64,000 nucleotides of DNA, taken from the NCBI GenBank assembly GCA_019828545.1, contig JACVRA010000144.1, positions 248,001 to 312,000 on the forward strand, in the 5' to 3' direction. Position numbers and translations under genes: made by a program. Positions 22,690 to 33,381 of this stretch are shown one piece after another. The stretch's first letter is position 1. Every line of letters starts with the position of its first letter. This stretch comes from Paracamarosporium sp. OC-R06-R3. Lineage: Eukaryota; Ascomycota; Dothideomycetes; Pleosporales; Didymosphaeriaceae. The notes under the pieces were generated by a model. That model did not search any database. It was not told the DNA's origin and saw nothing but the letters and a program-made list of their open reading frames with translations.

Positions 22690-24367
22690 ATGGAGCATCA
22701 AAAAGGGAGTTTCGTTGCGGAGCACGTCACCCTGTTCAACGTGTTCGCCACGGCACTCACCTACTTCGCCGTCAACGTCGCTCTCAGCTTTCTGCGAGCA
22801 CCAAAGTATCCAGAATCATTGCCTTGGGTAGGCCACGGCAAGTCCTGGTCAGCCTCCATCAAGAACACCTTGGAGGGTTTCACCAAAAGCCGAGAGTGGC
22901 TACAGGAAGGTTACCAAAAGTACCACAAACAGGGCCAGGCCTTCATAATCCCATCAACACTAGGCGTGCCCACCGAAGTCTCAATACCGCGTTCGCAGAT
23001 GCAGTGGATGCTAGACCAACCCGACAACAAACTGAGCACCGCTGCTGCGCATTACGATACTCTGAACGGCGAGTATGCGTTCATCACACCGGCAGTCCTA
23101 AAGGATGCATACCATGAGCATGTCATCCACAAGAATCTCGCGCGGAATCTGAATGCCATCATACCGGAGCTCGTTGATGAAGTGAACATTGATGTCGAAG
23201 ATGTGTGTGGCGTTGATACGGAACAGTTCAAAAAAGTCGATTTAATGGAGGACTTCCTGATGAATATTATCCCAAAAATCACCAATCGTATGCTCATAGG
23301 AAAATCCGTATGCAGGAACCCGGACTACCTTAAGAACATGATGGGCTTCACCATGGATGTTGTGTTCAGCTTCATCCTTTTCCCAATGATACCGCGGGCC
23401 CTGCACCCTATTGTCGGTACCCTTTACGGCCTACGTCCAAAGTATCATTACTGGCGTACTCGAAAACATACGTTACCTATCATAAAGAAGAGACTGGAAG
23501 ACATCCGGAGGAAAGAAGCTGGCGATCCAGCATACGCGGAGTGGAAAGCGCCCAATGATTTCATCACGTGGAGCATTCGTACAGCCATGGAAGAAGGAAG
23601 GAACGACGAGTTGAGTCCGGGTCGAATAGCGATGCGCGTTTGCCCATTGAATTTCGCGAGCATTCACACGACAGCCATAACGGCGCACAGTGCACTTATT
23701 GATATTTTGAGCGCGGATCCAAGCGTTGCGGAAGCATTGCGTGAAGAGGCTACTCGAATCTATCATGAAGACGGTAAACAATGGACAAAGAACGGCTTAG
23801 CACGTATGTACAAGCTTGACTCGGCGATTCGCGAATCTCAGCGGCATTCCACCATGGCTATGAGCCTCATCAGCAAAAAAGTTGTCGCAAAAGAAGGGAT
23901 TACAAGCCCGGATGGCGTGCATTACCCGTATGGGTGTCTTTTATCGTACGCTTGGTTACCGGTCGCTCACGACGAAGAGGTCTATGCAAAAGAAGACGCG
24001 TACGATGCTTTCCGGTTTTCTAGGGATCGAGAACAGTTTGACACTATGAGCGAAAACGAAAAGGCTAATGTCGACGTACTAAAGCTGAGGCAAAGCGGCA
24101 TGGTTACAACTGGCCACGCCCACCAGGCATTTGGCCACGGACGTCATGCATGGTGAGTATATAGGTGTATGCAAGTTTCGAAAGGATCTTACCTAACAAA
24201 CTCTCAGCCCCGGCCGCTTCTTTGTCGCCCACGAACTCAAAATCATGTTCGCACATTTATTCATGCACTACGAACTGAAGCCAATTACAGAGAGACCAAC
24301 TACGCAGTGGATAGGAAGAGCTTCTATCCCTCCGAAGGTTAGCATCGATGTTCGGAGACGGAAATAG
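22690..24367 (+). CDS. Cytochrome P450 monooxygenase
   Basis: Two exons, 22690-24152 and 24208-24367 (55-bp intron), 540 aa. The start is a signal-anchor helix (VFATALTYFAVNVALSFL) for ER attachment, then PKYPESLPWVGH. The I-helix is FASIHTT, the form seen in ent-kaurene-oxidase-like fungal P450s rather than AGxDT. The K-helix ExxR is ESQR, and the heme loop is FGHGRHACPGRFF with the Cys ligand at residue 488; its codon is split by the intron. All key residues are present, so the enzyme looks functional. Such P450s often serve secondary metabolism or detoxification; the decayed MFS gene and the kinase-like gene beside it suggest a partly eroded accessory locus. Substrate unknown. Confidence 0.93.
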
Positions 24368-25227
24368 AATTAGCGAGTGTGTTGTTGTTTTGATAGCATT
24401 GGTGGGATGAGTGCGGATCCTGCGGATGTGGCCTATGCTTTCTAGATATCCGTTCTATTGTCAAACACCAGGTAGTTGTAAAGCTAACTATATCATTGCC
24501 CACATCCTTGGACCCATCGGAGGTTCCATTAAAGTAATTGGAATTGACTCCCTACTGCAGACTGCACAATCCTTAGTATTGTGGACATGTTCCTTTCAAA
24601 AGCCGCCCTCGACTTCGCCCGTGTTGATGCGCGTGTGGTGCGTGTAGAATCAATTCAAGGGATGTGCACAGTCGTAATGGTGAAGTTGCTCTTACATAGT
24701 GACGCAATTTCTGCGCAGTTCAAGACACCTTGGGAGGCCGAGGCTGCTCTAACAAGCTCCACCAAAGACCCTTTTTCAACCAAACATCATACGAGGCGAA
24801 CAAAGTTTCGGACTCATACCAGCGTAACCATCCTCTGTGTTGCACAGGAAATATCATACAGAGGTTAACTACATAATGTATGAGATATTGTAGAGCATGG
24901 TAGATGGGTGTCTCCCATTTCTTTCGTCACCCATCATGCATCTGCCTAGAAAGCTTTTCGGTTACGGCAGCATGCATTTCCGATCGCTGTAAGGATAATA
25001 TGATGTAATCTCGCGATAACGCCACCGTGTGGATCCTAGTGTTTCCAGCAGGGCGAGCATCGAATCCACATCGACAACCAAAGATGGCAAAGGCAGATGC
25101 GTTGCTACCGAGGCTAGCAAATGCTTAATCACTGTCGTCATTATCTGAACATGCATTAAAAAACATTATAGAAACCCACGCGCGAATCGCTCACATCTTT
25201 GAAGTTATATTCGTTCCTATTGCAGCG
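24368..25227. other. Intergenic region
   Basis: 860 bp between the P450 and the MFS pseudogene. A short minus frame at 24962-25156 looks protein-like but is unsupported. No repeat recognised. Confidence 0.4.
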
Positions 25228-27176
25228 ATGTTCGACCTTTCGCCCACGTATACGAACCCTATCCGGCGTACGAAAACTGCACAGCGCTTTCAGCTCGGTC
25301 AGGATTGTGGGCTACCACCACCGCTCGAAGCAGATTCAAAATCATATCTTGTTGAGCTCGCAAGTGAAGATGATCCCGCCAACGCGAAGAACTGGGCGTT
25401 CAGCCGCAAGATGATCGCGGCACTGATCCTTGGGTTTGACACTTTGGTAGCCAGTTGGGGAAGTAGTGTTTATTCGGCAGCTGTAACGCCTGTGGCGCAA
25501 GAATTTGGTGTTGGTACTGTAGTCGCCCTGCTGGGTTTGACCTTGTATATCTGCGGCTTTGCAACGGGCCCGTTGGCATTTGGCCCGTTGAGCGAGCTCT
25601 ATGGACGGAAGTATCCTACCACGATTGCGTCATTCGTGTTTGTACGTCGTTTCTTTCTGAAATTCAAGGAAAGATTGTTGACGGAAATTTCCGGACATGC
25701 TTCATGTTCGCTTGCGCCACGGCAAAAGATTTCCAAACCCTCATGCTTTGTCGATTCTTTGCTGGTGTATTTGCGTCCTGTCCCCTTGCCGTCGTGGGAG
25801 GGGCTTTTTCAGATATGTTTGGCAATGAAACTCAGGGCATTGCAATTGCTTGTTTCTCCGCTCTGGTTTTCATTGGTCCATTTATCTCGCCTATCATCGC
25901 TGCTTTCATCACAAAAAGCTACCTTGGCTGACGCTGAACACAGGTATGCTTTTTCTTATAGAATTATGGGATGTGGGATATGTTATCAACTATAAGTGTA
26001 GTACATCACAGGCATCATGGGCGCGTTTGCTACGTTTCTAGATGTATTCTTCCTTGAAGAAACCTATCAAAAGACATTACTCAAAAACCGCACGCAGTTC
26101 ATCAGGTCTGCGACCCAAAACTGGGCCATCCATCACGAGTCAGAAGTAGAGATCGTTGATTTTAAGGACTTGGTGAACAAGCATCTCGCTTTGCCTTTGC
26201 GTTTGCTGTTTCTCGAGCCGATTGTTCTCCTCATAACTCTTTACACCGCGGTACGCATATCCTGGAGTTTAAGCTAACGCGACTAACATCGAGCAATTTA
26301 TCTACGGCATACTTTATCTCTTCCTTGAAGCCTATCCTATTGTCTTCGCTGAATATCGCGGCATATCCCCCTCTGTTTCAACCTTGATGTGCATTGGTCT
26401 CATCATTGGCGTCCTAGTCGGTTGCGCCATTGTCATCGCCTTCGAACCGCGTTACAACCGCAAACTCAAAGCAAACCATGGCATTATGGTGCCTGAGCAA
26501 CGACTTCTACCAATATAGGTAATGTCAGGGTACAAAGTGGGTGCTCATGCTGGCGATTGTCTGAAACTCTTAGTCTTTCCACTTGTGTCTAGAAGTTTCA
26601 AACGTGAACAACTGGCTGAGGCACCTATTTTCTACCTACTTCTTTAATTTTGAAACATTATACTGACTTTGTACTCCCACCTTTAGGATGATAGGCGCGA
26701 TCCTTTTTCCAGTTGGTCTCTTCTGGTTTGCATGAACGGGTAATTATCCCAGAATCAACTGGGCTGCGCCCGCTGTGTCAGGCATATTGACCGGCGCGGG
26801 AATCTTGACCATCTTCCTACAGGCTCTTAACTATCTCGTCGATGCGTATCTCATGGTAGCTGCTAGTAGTATAGTAGCGAACACGTTCTTGAGGAGTTTC
26901 TTTGGAGCTGGTTTCCGTAAGTGCTTTCCTCAGTCGTTCCTAGCAGAATGATAGATATTGACATCGTAGAGCCCTTTTCGCAACGCAAATGTTTCATACC
27001 CTTGGCGTCGATTGGGCCGGCTCCTTGGTTTCCTGGCAGTGGCGTTCATGCCCATCCCCTTTCTCTTCTACATCTTCGGCGCGCGGTTACGGAAAATTAG
27101 TTCATACACTCCCACTGAATTTGGGACACCGCAAAAGCCGGATGAAGAAGCTCAGGACTCGGATAAGGCGCAATAG
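25228..27176 (+). pseudogene. DHA1-type MFS multidrug transporter, decayed
   Basis: Segments of one DHA1-type transporter are readable in order: NAKNWAFSRKMIAALILGF, SWGSSVYSAAV, GPLSELYGRKYP, LMLCRFFAGVFASCPLAVVG, GISPSVSTLMCIGL, and a last part ending in DEEAQDSDKAQ. The copy is broken in several independent ways. TGA codons stand at 25929-25931, 25935-25937 (the conserved YLGWRW motif) and 26733-26735 (FWFAW), all where Trp is expected. The first intron (from 25642) ends in CGG instead of an AG acceptor at 25694. Near 26515-26521 the expected junction either lacks a GT donor or follows a TAG stop. One base is missing near 27024-27027, shifting the last ~55 codons. It was probably an efflux pump, perhaps tied to the adjacent P450. 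Confidence 0.88.
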
Positions 27177-28232
27177 AATACTACACTTGAAATGCTGGGG
27201 TGCTGGGGTATTCCCGAGCATTGAGAGTTCTGACAAACTAATACCGTGCTCTTTATATAATGTTTATTGTAATTGAAGCAACCAATATTTGTTCGTACAA
27301 TATCTTTGAAATAACCCTACTCAGTCACGGCTGAAAGCATGGTGAAACTGTTTAGCGCACGTCCTGAACTGAAATTTAGGCTGGTTGTTTATTTTTTCTT
27401 TCACCTGCTGTGGACAGTTAAAAATAGACATAGATGGAACATCGTAGGAGATTCTAAGTTCTACTTGTAACTACCTTCTCTCTGGGTTTTTATAATGCGC
27501 CAAACAGACCTAAAGACAGTGCTCCTCATGGTAACCATCTTTTTTACAACAATCTTGGTTTCCGATTGGTGAACAGTTGGAGCTCCAAAAACAGTTGTGA
27601 CTCTCCATGGAACCCTCTTACCACACCCTGCAACCAAAGTCAAGATTCTTCGTGGCCTTTTGAATAGACACGTGACTCTCTGACAATTTACTAGATAACA
27701 TTCGGAGTTGACATACCATGTATCTCGCTAGAATTTGTCACTGTGGCAGACCCAAGCTCGCCCAGCCGCTGCGGTGTAAGCGCTGACATGAGATTTAAAC
27801 CAGCAGATTACGTGGACCCCACCGGCAGTATGCAACATTCATTAGACTAGCAGATAACCCCATAACGAAAGAAGCGTAGCACACAATTGTCTTCAATTGA
27901 AGCGATATGTATGGCTGGGTCGCTTTGCTACACTAGGTTATATGTAATATTTAAGCGATTTAATCAACTAGTAACGCTAAGGCTAGATCATACGAGTATG
28001 GGCATTCCAATGTCAAACATACAGGGGGTAGGCGCGGCGAATGGTAGGCTTGTTCTCTAGAATAAGCTTGATGGAATTGGGTGTAATCTAGTGACAGGTG
28101 CGCAGTCTCGGTTACCGGTAAATATCTCTTTCTTTGACGCCACTGAGTTTGCAACAGCAACTAATATTGGAGAACCTGCATTTGAAGTCTGACCATCTGT
28201 TAGTACTTTGTTCATATCTTTTTGTTCCCATA
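27177..28232. other. Intergenic region
   Basis: 1.06 kb, AT-rich, containing the promoter of the kinase-like gene. No gene, tRNA or clear repeat seen. Confidence 0.45.
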
Positions 28233-29363
28233 ATGTCTGCCTCCGAAGACTCAAAAGTTGGGATCACGGCCGTGACCGGTGACATTCCCCCGCTAGTGAA
28301 GCCCACTTTTCAGCCAGCCGAACTGCCCGCCATCCCCACACATGTGACCGCGGAATGGCTCTCTAAGGTCCTCGAACGCCATGTCGACTCTGTTACGCTC
28401 GCTAGAACCATTCCTGGTACAGCAACTAAGCTCTTCGTTAATATCACTTACAAAGATGAATGCTCTTCTAGAGAAGTCCCTACACATCTGTGCGTCAAGG
28501 GTGGCTTTGACCCGAATTTCATCAAGGTGATGCCGTGGATCGTCATGATTTACCAACGCGAATGCCAATTTTACAATCGCGTTGCACCAAGATTGGATAA
28601 TATGGAACTTCCACGATCCTGGTGGGCGGGACATAACTCTACTCAAGGCATCTTGGTCATGGACGATCTTGCTGCACAGGGCTGTCTCTTCGGCAACCCT
28701 GCCGAGACATGGCCTGTATCTCGCGTTATTGCTGGTGTAGAGCAGCTCGCCGCATTGCATGCAAAAACGTGGCATGTACAACCGTCAGACTATCCGTGGT
28801 TGACTTCGGATTATGATCAGGCCATCCTGACGCTGATGAACACGTACGACGCAGTGGTGAAAGGTCCTGACAGGCCAAAGATACATGAGTACTTGAAAAA
28901 TCAGGAACGTGTCACGAGGGTGTTAAAGAAGCATTATGCCTTGCGCAACCCTAGGTTTCGATGTCTGCTGCACGGCGACTCACACACAGGCAACACGTAC
29001 CTCGTGGACGGTGCGCCCCGCTTCCTCGACTGGCAAATGATCCATATCGGAAGCGCGTTTCACGATGTGTCGTATTTTGTAGGAGCAGCGCTAACCATCG
29101 AAGACCGAAGAGAGAAAGAATGGGACATTGTCAGTCATTACCTCCGTACACTAGAGAAGTTTGGTGTTGAGCCACTGTTCGCATCAGATGAGGAACTTGT
29201 GAACGAGTACAAAAAATCGTTTCTAGCTGGTATCGGGTGGATTATGTGCCCTTATGAGATGCAGGTGAAAGAGTGTGTGCATCCTATGGCACTGAGGTAT
29301 GCCGCTGCGTTGGACGATCACAAGGTTTTGGAGCTGGTGGAGGGTTTGTCAGAGCCAGAGTAG
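28233..29363 (+). CDS. EcKL/aminoglycoside-phosphotransferase-like kinase
   Basis: One exon, 376 aa, no signal peptide. It is a protein-kinase-like small-molecule phosphotransferase: a nucleotide-loop region at ~50-85, the lysine strand THLCVKGGF, the hinge ILVMDDLAAQG, the catalytic loop HGDSHTGNT at 247-255, and the metal-binding Asp266 in FLDWQ (DxQ form). The HGD-H--N plus DWQ set is typical of the EcKL (ecdysteroid-kinase-like / CHK) branch, which phosphorylates hydroxylated small molecules such as steroids and, it is proposed, toxins. The natural substrate in fungi is unknown. ATG 28233 is chosen as the first in-frame ATG that precedes the domain. All catalytic residues are intact. Confidence 0.88.
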   Translation: MSASEDSKVGITAVTGDIPPLVKPTFQPAELPAIPTHVTAEWLSKVLERHVDSVTLARTIPGTATKLFVNITYKDECSSREVPTHLCVKGGFDPNFIKVMPWIVMIYQRECQFYNRVAPRLDNMELPRSWWAGHNSTQGILVMDDLAAQGCLFGNPAETWPVSRVIAGVEQLAALHAKTWHVQPSDYPWLTSDYDQAILTLMNTYDAVVKGPDRPKIHEYLKNQERVTRVLKKHYALRNPRFRCLLHGDSHTGNTYLVDGAPRFLDWQMIHIGSAFHDVSYFVGAALTIEDRREKEWDIVSHYLRTLEKFGVEPLFASDEELVNEYKKSFLAGIGWIMCPYEMQVKECVHPMALRYAAALDDHKVLELVEGLSEPE

Positions 29364-29612
29364 CCTACTTAACTGTATCAAGCTCTGATCCTGACGAACA
29401 AGCACAGGGTTATATATAAACGAGAGATCATATATTTAGAAAGCAAAACAAATATGCATTATCCTGGTCTTGCTCTCTGACTCAGGGTGATTTGGAAAAC
29501 GTTCAACAATGGAAGGCTTCACTATCGGCGTTTTGCAAATCAGACTATAGAGGCTGTTCCAGTCTGGGTTATTCAAAGTTTCGACAGTCATGGATCTTCG
29601 AGGCTTTGCACT

Positions 29613-31256
29613 CTACAACGATGAGTAAAGGTTGTACAACTCTATCCCGATGTGGGTCGCTATCTTCTGCAGTTGCTTATCTCTTACATCCCAGCCTTCA
29701 GACAGGAGTAGACGTTGTGCAATGGCGCCGAAGTCATTGATTGTATAGGAGGCCTCCGTACATTCATCTCGGGAGCAGTGACACTTGCCATTTCCATGCT
29801 TCAAATGGCGACAACGATGATATTGAATGTGAAACGCGTCATCACCTTTGTCAATATGTCTGTTTTTTATGAGAAAGTCAGTACCGAGTTCAGTTCCAGA
29901 ATGTTGTACATCTTTGTAGGACTTATCTGGAAACAATAAGTGCTGAAGTGCTTCGGCCCAAAACTGGAGTGCAGGATCATCGGTCGAGAGGCGTTCGAAC
30001 AACAGCTGCATCTCAAATAGGCTAACCTCGTAGATGACGCTTGTATGCAGTTGCGCTCGCCAATAGTCCAGGATAAGATTTTGGACATGGCAATCGCAAA
30101 GTTGCGTGGCCAGCTCGTAGAGATCCAGTGTTGCCTTGAAATCCCAAGCAATAGATTTACAAGACAAAGAAGCCTTCCCGGAATCATATCTATAAGGCTC
30201 CAGCGCAAAATCATACCTTGGGAGCTTTGAGAGACGCAACGGCGAAATGCACTGAGCGTATCGCTTCAGTGTAATGAACGAGACGCCGGTCAGCCAGATG
30301 TCCTGAACATTCGTATGCTTGCGCAGATTAAGATATGCTTTGGAAGAAGTTAAGTGTTTTTTAGGAATTACCAAGCTATTCATGAAATTTTCACAACTGT
30401 CCGCGAGAACGATATTAATCCAGAGATCATGTTGATCTTTTGAAGTCACCGAGTTCTTTTCCACGTAATGACCTGAATCACCCGCTTCAACATTTCGCCA
30501 ATGCTTTGCCAAAGCTTGAGTTGTGTTTCCATTTTTCTTCTGGCGTTTGGCTTTTTCCTGTGTGTCTGCAACTATGTTGTTAGCTTTCTGCTCAGCTCTG
30601 TGGACATCAAGGCTTTTTGTTTCTCTTTTACCAGGACCTGTATCAGTTCCTTGTTTGCCACTAACTGGTTTCCCAATCCCCCTAATTCTCCCTTGCTTAA
30701 GATTAGTTTGTTTTGGCGCGTAAGAAATAGGACGTGGGTAATCAGGGAACGCATCATATACTTTCTGCTTACCCCTCCGGTAGCGCTTCATAGCCGCCTC
30801 AGCGCATACGTCCTTTTTGAAACGCGCATTATAAGCATCTCTAAGCTGTGAACTGGTAAGCGGGCCTGTGGTGGTGGAACGGCCTGGCGGTCCAGAGGGA
30901 TCTTGCTTGAAGTTATCCTTCGCATGCACAATGAACACAAGCTCTGCCCAGCGTTCATCCCTCTGAACTGCTTGAAGGTCATGAGGATCCAGCAGTGTCA
31001 CCCCATCTTGTGACCTCGATTGTGTAGTGTCCTGCACCACATCTAACTGGACAATCTCCTTTGCTGTATGTGACTGGAGTGCATCTTTCATCGCGTTGAC
31101 GTCTGAAGCAGGTGTTTCTCTGCTGAAGAGAGAGTTATTTTGAGATTCTTTCTCCTGATTCCAAGAAGGTCCAGTGTCTGCTAGGGATATTCGAACCTGT
31201 TTTGATGTTTGGTTTGGGTGGAGACCAGAAGCCAAAGCCTTGCGCTTCAACGACAT
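29613..31256 (-). CDS. Hypothetical protein, possibly with BTB-like C-terminal part
   Basis: A single exon of 547 aa from ATG 31256; the frame continues upstream to 31349 but without ATG. The N-terminal ~75 aa are disordered. Residues ~100-200 hold a compact region (DERWAELVFIVHAKDNF ... LRDAYNARFKKD ... MKRYRRGKQKVYDAFPDYP) that resembles a helical DNA-binding-type fold. A basic, disordered linker follows (KRQKKNGNT). Residues ~330-470 show alternating hydrophobic strand/helix blocks (IWLTGVSFITLKRYAQ, LDLYELATQLCDCHVQNLILDY) reminiscent of BTB-associated helices. A Cys/His-rich patch (YHRCRHLKHGNGKCHCSRDEC) near residue 500 might bind metal. I do not recognise the family, and function is unknown. 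Confidence 0.65.
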   Translation of the reverse strand: MSLKRKALASGLHPNQTSKQVRISLADTGPSWNQEKESQNNSLFSRETPASDVNAMKDALQSHTAKEIVQLDVVQDTTQSRSQDGVTLLDPHDLQAVQRDERWAELVFIVHAKDNFKQDPSGPPGRSTTTGPLTSSQLRDAYNARFKKDVCAEAAMKRYRRGKQKVYDAFPDYPRPISYAPKQTNLKQGRIRGIGKPVSGKQGTDTGPGKRETKSLDVHRAEQKANNIVADTQEKAKRQKKNGNTTQALAKHWRNVEAGDSGHYVEKNSVTSKDQHDLWINIVLADSCENFMNSLVIPKKHLTSSKAYLNLRKHTNVQDIWLTGVSFITLKRYAQCISPLRLSKLPRYDFALEPYRYDSGKASLSCKSIAWDFKATLDLYELATQLCDCHVQNLILDYWRAQLHTSVIYEVSLFEMQLLFERLSTDDPALQFWAEALQHLLFPDKSYKDVQHSGTELGTDFLIKNRHIDKGDDAFHIQYHRCRHLKHGNGKCHCSRDECTEASYTINDFGAIAQRLLLSEGWDVRDKQLQKIATHIGIELYNLYSSL

Positions 31257-31826
31257 TGTGCTAATCTCTGACAAGAGCTGTGGAACTACTGCCTTCGGGC
31301 GGAGGAAGTTCTTAATATATGAGCCACAATGCGTCCATTGTAGCTTCACAAGATGATGTCAACATCGTTATTGTATTTACTAGAACTGCGTAATAAAACA
31401 CTCGGAACAAGATCTTCGGTTTAGGCGGATGGATTGAATGAATACCGATTGATTGTCGTATTCTTGCATGGACTAATGTCATGAACCATATTCATAAGGT
31501 CTAAGACTACGTATCTCATTGAGGAATCTATCAAAAGCTGCATGTATCATGGATATTTCCCAAACATCACTGTTGTCTATAGCAGATTCCAATTCAAACC
31601 AACAGTAGGAAACTTGGGCATACATAACACAAAATAATTGTAAAAAAGTGATGCATTCAAAAGTCTGTCAATTGGATAAGAACTAAATGTGTAAGAAATG
31701 ACCTGAAAATGCTTTCAAAATCTTACGGCAAATACTGATCGATCCACAGATATAAGGTAAATAAAATCGTTTCAGTTAGACGCGAAAGCTTAATGAAATT
31801 AGTTCAATCAATAGATTTTGAGAAAT
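31257..31826. other. AT-rich intergenic region
   Basis: 570 bp, clearly AT-richer than the surroundings, between two co-oriented minus-strand genes. No gene or repeat seen. Confidence 0.45.
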
Positions 31827-32921
31827 TTACTGTAGTACCTTGAACTTCAGTCGAATCAGCTTTCGAAGGTCTGGCCTACGCTCAAGTGCCCACAGGAACT
31901 GCATCACGTCTTGCCCGATGGATGAAAGACTTTTCTGTATATCCTCCGCAGAGTTGGCCATCTCGCTCAACTGTTCATAGTGTTCGGTTTTGGGCACATC
32001 CTCGGTTATGAAAAGAGCTCGTATGACATGGAAAGCCTCACACTCTGCCGAAGCTGCCAGTAATCGAGTGGACAGCATCTCGCGGAAGTCGGACGGATAT
32101 GTCACATCTTGCTCTGTAGCGTTGAGTAATTGTTCAAAGACATTTTGATAACTTTCGAGAATATCGTTAGCAAGAGCGTAGAACCGACGCAATGGCTGGA
32201 TTTCTGAGAAAGTAGCGCTCTGTTGTTTCTCAGCAGCGCGAGCGCGCGCTTTTGCAGCGTTCAGGTCGTCAACGGTCTCAGCGACGACGGCGTCCAGCGA
32301 CAACATCACCTCGTGGTACTGCACCTCCACAGCACTGTTTACCTCCTGAACCTCGTCGTACTTTGTCTCCAGCCCTCGTAACTGTTTTTCCATATACATA
32401 AGCTTTTCTTCTTTATCCGATACCACTGCGAGGTCTTTGTCTCGGAGCTTATCATAGATGTCTTTCATTCTAGACATTTCTTCTAAGAGCAATGTCTTGG
32501 ACAGCTTAAGATCACGATTTTCTGCTTCTAATCGCTCAATCTTCCTGTATGACTCTTCAGCAGCAGCCTGATTCTCGACAGCTTCTTTCCATCTTTCTTG
32601 GTACCGTTTCGCACGGTCTTCAGCGTCTTTCATGAGTCCACGGTAGAATTCAGCGGAGTTCGTCGCCTGATCTAGATCGACCTTTAGTTGTTCAAGGCCT
32701 TCGGGAACGTTGATATTCTCAATCGCTTGTTGAGCTTCCTCCAGCTGGATCTTCAAGCTTAGAGTATTCTCTTTCACCTCTTTTGCTTCCTCCTCAAGCC
32801 TAGAGATGTAGTCTTGCACTTCCGATGGGATGATGTCGCGCACGTTCAGGCCTTGCTCTTTGGCTTCTGCAAGAATGGCGGCCGTGCGCCCTTGTAAGGC
32901 TTGCAGTGTACATGAACTCAT
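31827..32921 (-). CDS. Coiled-coil hypothetical protein
   Basis: One exon, 364 aa from ATG 32921; upstream codons to 33074 lack an ATG. Residues ~35-240 are a long amphipathic coiled coil rich in E, K, Q, L and A (ISRLEEEAKEVKENTL, KIERLEAENRDLKL). Residues ~250-364 form a separate helical domain (FYALANDILESYQNVFEQLL, FLWALERRPDLRKLIRLKFK). There is no membrane segment or signal. It may be structural or scaffolding; the family is not recognised. It is unrelated in visible sequence to the coiled-coil gene at the window start. Confidence 0.72.
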   Translation of the reverse strand: MSSCTLQALQGRTAAILAEAKEQGLNVRDIIPSEVQDYISRLEEEAKEVKENTLSLKIQLEEAQQAIENINVPEGLEQLKVDLDQATNSAEFYRGLMKDAEDRAKRYQERWKEAVENQAAAEESYRKIERLEAENRDLKLSKTLLLEEMSRMKDIYDKLRDKDLAVVSDKEEKLMYMEKQLRGLETKYDEVQEVNSAVEVQYHEVMLSLDAVVAETVDDLNAAKARARAAEKQQSATFSEIQPLRRFYALANDILESYQNVFEQLLNATEQDVTYPSDFREMLSTRLLAASAECEAFHVIRALFITEDVPKTEHYEQLSEMANSAEDIQKSLSSIGQDVMQFLWALERRPDLRKLIRLKFKVLQ

Positions 32922-33381
32922 GTTGAATAGAGTGAATGTTTTGTTAGGGTGACAGTGCGTTCTTCTACAAAGTCGTGATGGATTCCTGGTCTCAAATGGC
33001 AAAACCTTATGTGGGAGATAGATATAAAAGACGTTGGTCAAACCCCTAACAATATCATCATTGTTCACGAACAAGCTCTTTCACAAAACAATGTTCTAGA
33101 CCAAAAATATTCGACAGATGTTGGAGCCGTCATACAATGTCGAGAAAGATTTGGTTGGAAGAGTCATTCTAGTACATCCAGTGCTTGATGTTAGTACTCG
33201 TCACATTGAAAAGGCATACGGCAATTGAGAAATAGCGTTATACTGTTTGATCATAAGAAAAGTATTATTAATAAAAAGAATATGTTTTAGCCCAACGTTC
33301 TATCATTCCAGAATCCCGCAGCATACGTGCCCGAAGATTACCCAACTTTTCAAAATCATCATTCTCTCTATACAGATCGAC
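32922..33381. other. AT-rich intergenic region
   Basis: 460 bp between two co-oriented minus-strand genes: promoter of the coiled-coil gene and 3' UTR of the acyltransferase gene. Nothing else seen. Confidence 0.45.

Noticed and set aside
24962..25156. 64-codon minus-strand frame resembling a protein C-terminus
   Set aside because: Too short, no upstream exon found, no family recognised.
25929..26735. TGA codons in the MFS gene as recoded or read-through codons
   Set aside because: No other gene in the window uses TGA internally, and the same copy also has a lost acceptor and a frameshift, so decay is simpler.
25228..27176. Repeat-induced point mutation as the cause of MFS decay
   Set aside because: The G-to-A changes at TGG correspond to C-to-T in a CpC context on the other strand, not the CpA context preferred by RIP, and the copy is not repeated in the window.
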